Positions 47,288-48,140 of a stretch of DNA of 48,140 bases are shown here, one piece after another. Source of the stretch: Bacteroidales bacterium (GTDB taxonomy: Bacteria > Bacteroidota > Bacteroidia > Bacteroidales > UBA932); the NCBI GenBank assembly GCA_017617655.1, contig JAFZVU010000049.1, forward strand, positions 1 to 48,140. The letters are read 5' to 3'. Each line of letters begins with the position of its first letter. The first letter of the stretch is position 1. Both the position numbers and the translations under genes were made by a program. Under the pieces are notes generated by a model. It had not been told where the DNA came from, did no database searches, and was given only the letters and a program-made list of their open reading frames with translations.

Positions 47288-48140
47288 CTATTCACTGTAA
47301 TTGTGGTCGATGATGATACTCGCTGGAACGCCGGGAACCGCTGCGGCTAATTGCTCTTGTAGCAGGCGGATGAACGCCTCGTCATCGGTTACGCTACGGT
47401 CAGGAACTACATCAACGGACAGGGTGCCTGTGGCCTCGTCGTAGTAGAACCCATGGACCTGAAGGATATGTTCCTGGCGGGCAAGTGTTTGGATGACAAC
47501 CTTCTTCAACTGGGCGTTTTTATTATCCCCGGTGGCATTGGCATAGACTCCAACTGTCATAATGATGCCGTGACGGGCTATCATCATCTCAGAAATCTTC
47601 CGGGTGAGTCCGTGAATCTGGTGCGCTGTCATGGTATCCGGCACGCCGATATGCAACGAGCCGATGGACAGGTTAGGGCCGTAGCCATGCAGAATGATAT
47701 CAAAAACGCCCTGTACCCCATCCAGAGCAGAGATTTCAGATTTGATTTGGTGAATCAGATCCGGCGGCGCCTGGGCCCCCAGCAGTTGATTGATGGGCGA
47801 AGCGAGCATCTCGATACCAGCCTTGATGATGACCAGCGAGATAAGCGCACCCAGATAGCCGTCCAGCGAGACGTTCCATATGAGCATAACTCCGGCGGAG
47901 ATGAGCGTTGCCAGGGTGATGACGGCATCAAAGAGCGCATCTGAACCCGAAGCAATCAGGGCGTCGCTGTCCAGCTTTTTCCCTTGTCTGCGCACATACC
48001 ACCCCAAAACCAGTTTGGTCACAATGGCCGCAATGATCACAATCAGGGTTACCGTAGTATAATCCGGCTCCGTGGGGTTGATGATCTTCTTGACGGATTC
48101 CACCAGCGAAGTAGCACCCGTGGTGAGCACGATGACGGCA
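47288..48140 (-). CDS. Cation diffusion facilitator (CDF) transporter, 5' end cut by window
   Basis: The frame is open through the window edge, so the N-terminal membrane segments are missing; a GTG at 48130 is not a believable start. Visible are a segment with TTVTLIVIIAAIVTKLVLGW, then one with SDALFDAVITLATLISAGV, another hydrophobic segment, the cytoplasmic CDF domain (GVQGVFDIILHGYGPNLSIGSLHI) and an extra C-terminal domain of about 80 residues. The D-A-L-F-D pair (codons at 47939 and 47927) is a DxxxD site where zinc exporters usually have HxxxD; this pattern is linked to manganese exporters. It exports divalent metal from the cytoplasm. Confidence 0.85.
   Translation of the reverse strand, partial: AVIVLTTGATSLVESVKKIINPTEPDYTTVTLIVIIAAIVTKLVLGWYVRRQGKKLDSDALIASGSDALFDAVITLATLISAGVMLIWNVSLDGYLGALISLVIIKAGIEMLASPINQLLGAQAPPDLIHQIKSEISALDGVQGVFDIILHGYGPNLSIGSLHIGVPDTMTAHQIHGLTRKISEMMIARHGIIMTVGVYANATGDNKNAQLKKVVIQTLARQEHILQVHGFYYDEATGTLSVDVVPDRSVTDDEAFIRLLQEQLAAAVPGVPASIIIDHNYSE

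Overview
The window looks like a chromosomal segment of a GC-rich member of the Bacteroidales. The phylum is suggested by gene content (DUF3078, SpoIIE phosphatase with TPR sensor, GSCFA protein, FadL/OMPP1-type barrel, eukaryote/archaeal-type short ProRS, lipoproteins with Cys lipoboxes), by start regions that mostly lack Shine-Dalgarno sequences, and by several promoter -7 boxes of the Bacteroidetes TAnnTTTG type. The family cannot be fixed from sequence reading alone; a gut or rumen Rikenellaceae-like lineage is a guess. No rRNA, tRNA, CRISPR array, transposase or phage gene was recognised.

Layout. 1-7459 (+) is a tight housekeeping run: the end of an unidentified membrane protein, dnaG, metG, recX, prfB (read through a programmed +1 frameshift) and class I fumarase. 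galE (-) converges on it across a palindromic element. 8630-9952 (+) encodes a secreted Asn/Pro-rich repeat protein. 9998-15490 (-) is an operon-like run of an FKBP isomerase lipoprotein, an MsbA-like exporter, dCMP deaminase, an S41 protease and a GSCFA protein. recQ (+) overlaps tail to tail with a proS-DUF3078-tilS run (-). 21640-24725 (+) holds a Ser-rich lipoprotein and an outer-membrane barrel. sppA (-) and hisS (+) are divergent, followed by a Gfo/Idh/MocA oxidoreductase and an OmpA-family protein (-).

The accessory part starts at about 30.5 kb. It holds a GH31 lipoprotein (probable alpha-xylosidase), two paralogous secreted esterases, a GH2 enzyme and a GH9 enzyme, with no SusC/SusD pair in view. 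This set would fit breakdown of xyloglucan or a related acetylated beta-glucan backbone polysaccharide. Mixed among them are a lipoprotein/TPR/SpoIIE phosphatase, an Ogt-type DNA repair protein, and an ABC exporter with two small membrane proteins. The stretch from Ogt to GH9 is bracketed by two inverted copies of a roughly 116-bp element that has a strong internal hairpin and imperfect terminal repeats. A second kind of repeat, two 37-nt palindromes, lies between ogt and the ABC transporter gene. The right end (45-48 kb) has a lipoprotein nitroreductase, a GNAT/zinc-ribbon fusion, a DUF6512-like membrane protein and a CDF-family cation transporter cut by the window end, with a 7-1-7 dyad that resembles a metalloregulator operator.

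No complete new defence or mobile system was found. The strongest candidates for something undescribed are the two repeat families, the Shine-Dalgarno-dependent signals (prfB frameshift, the lipoprotein at 21640) in a phylum that rarely uses them, and the transmembrane lipoprotein phosphatase.
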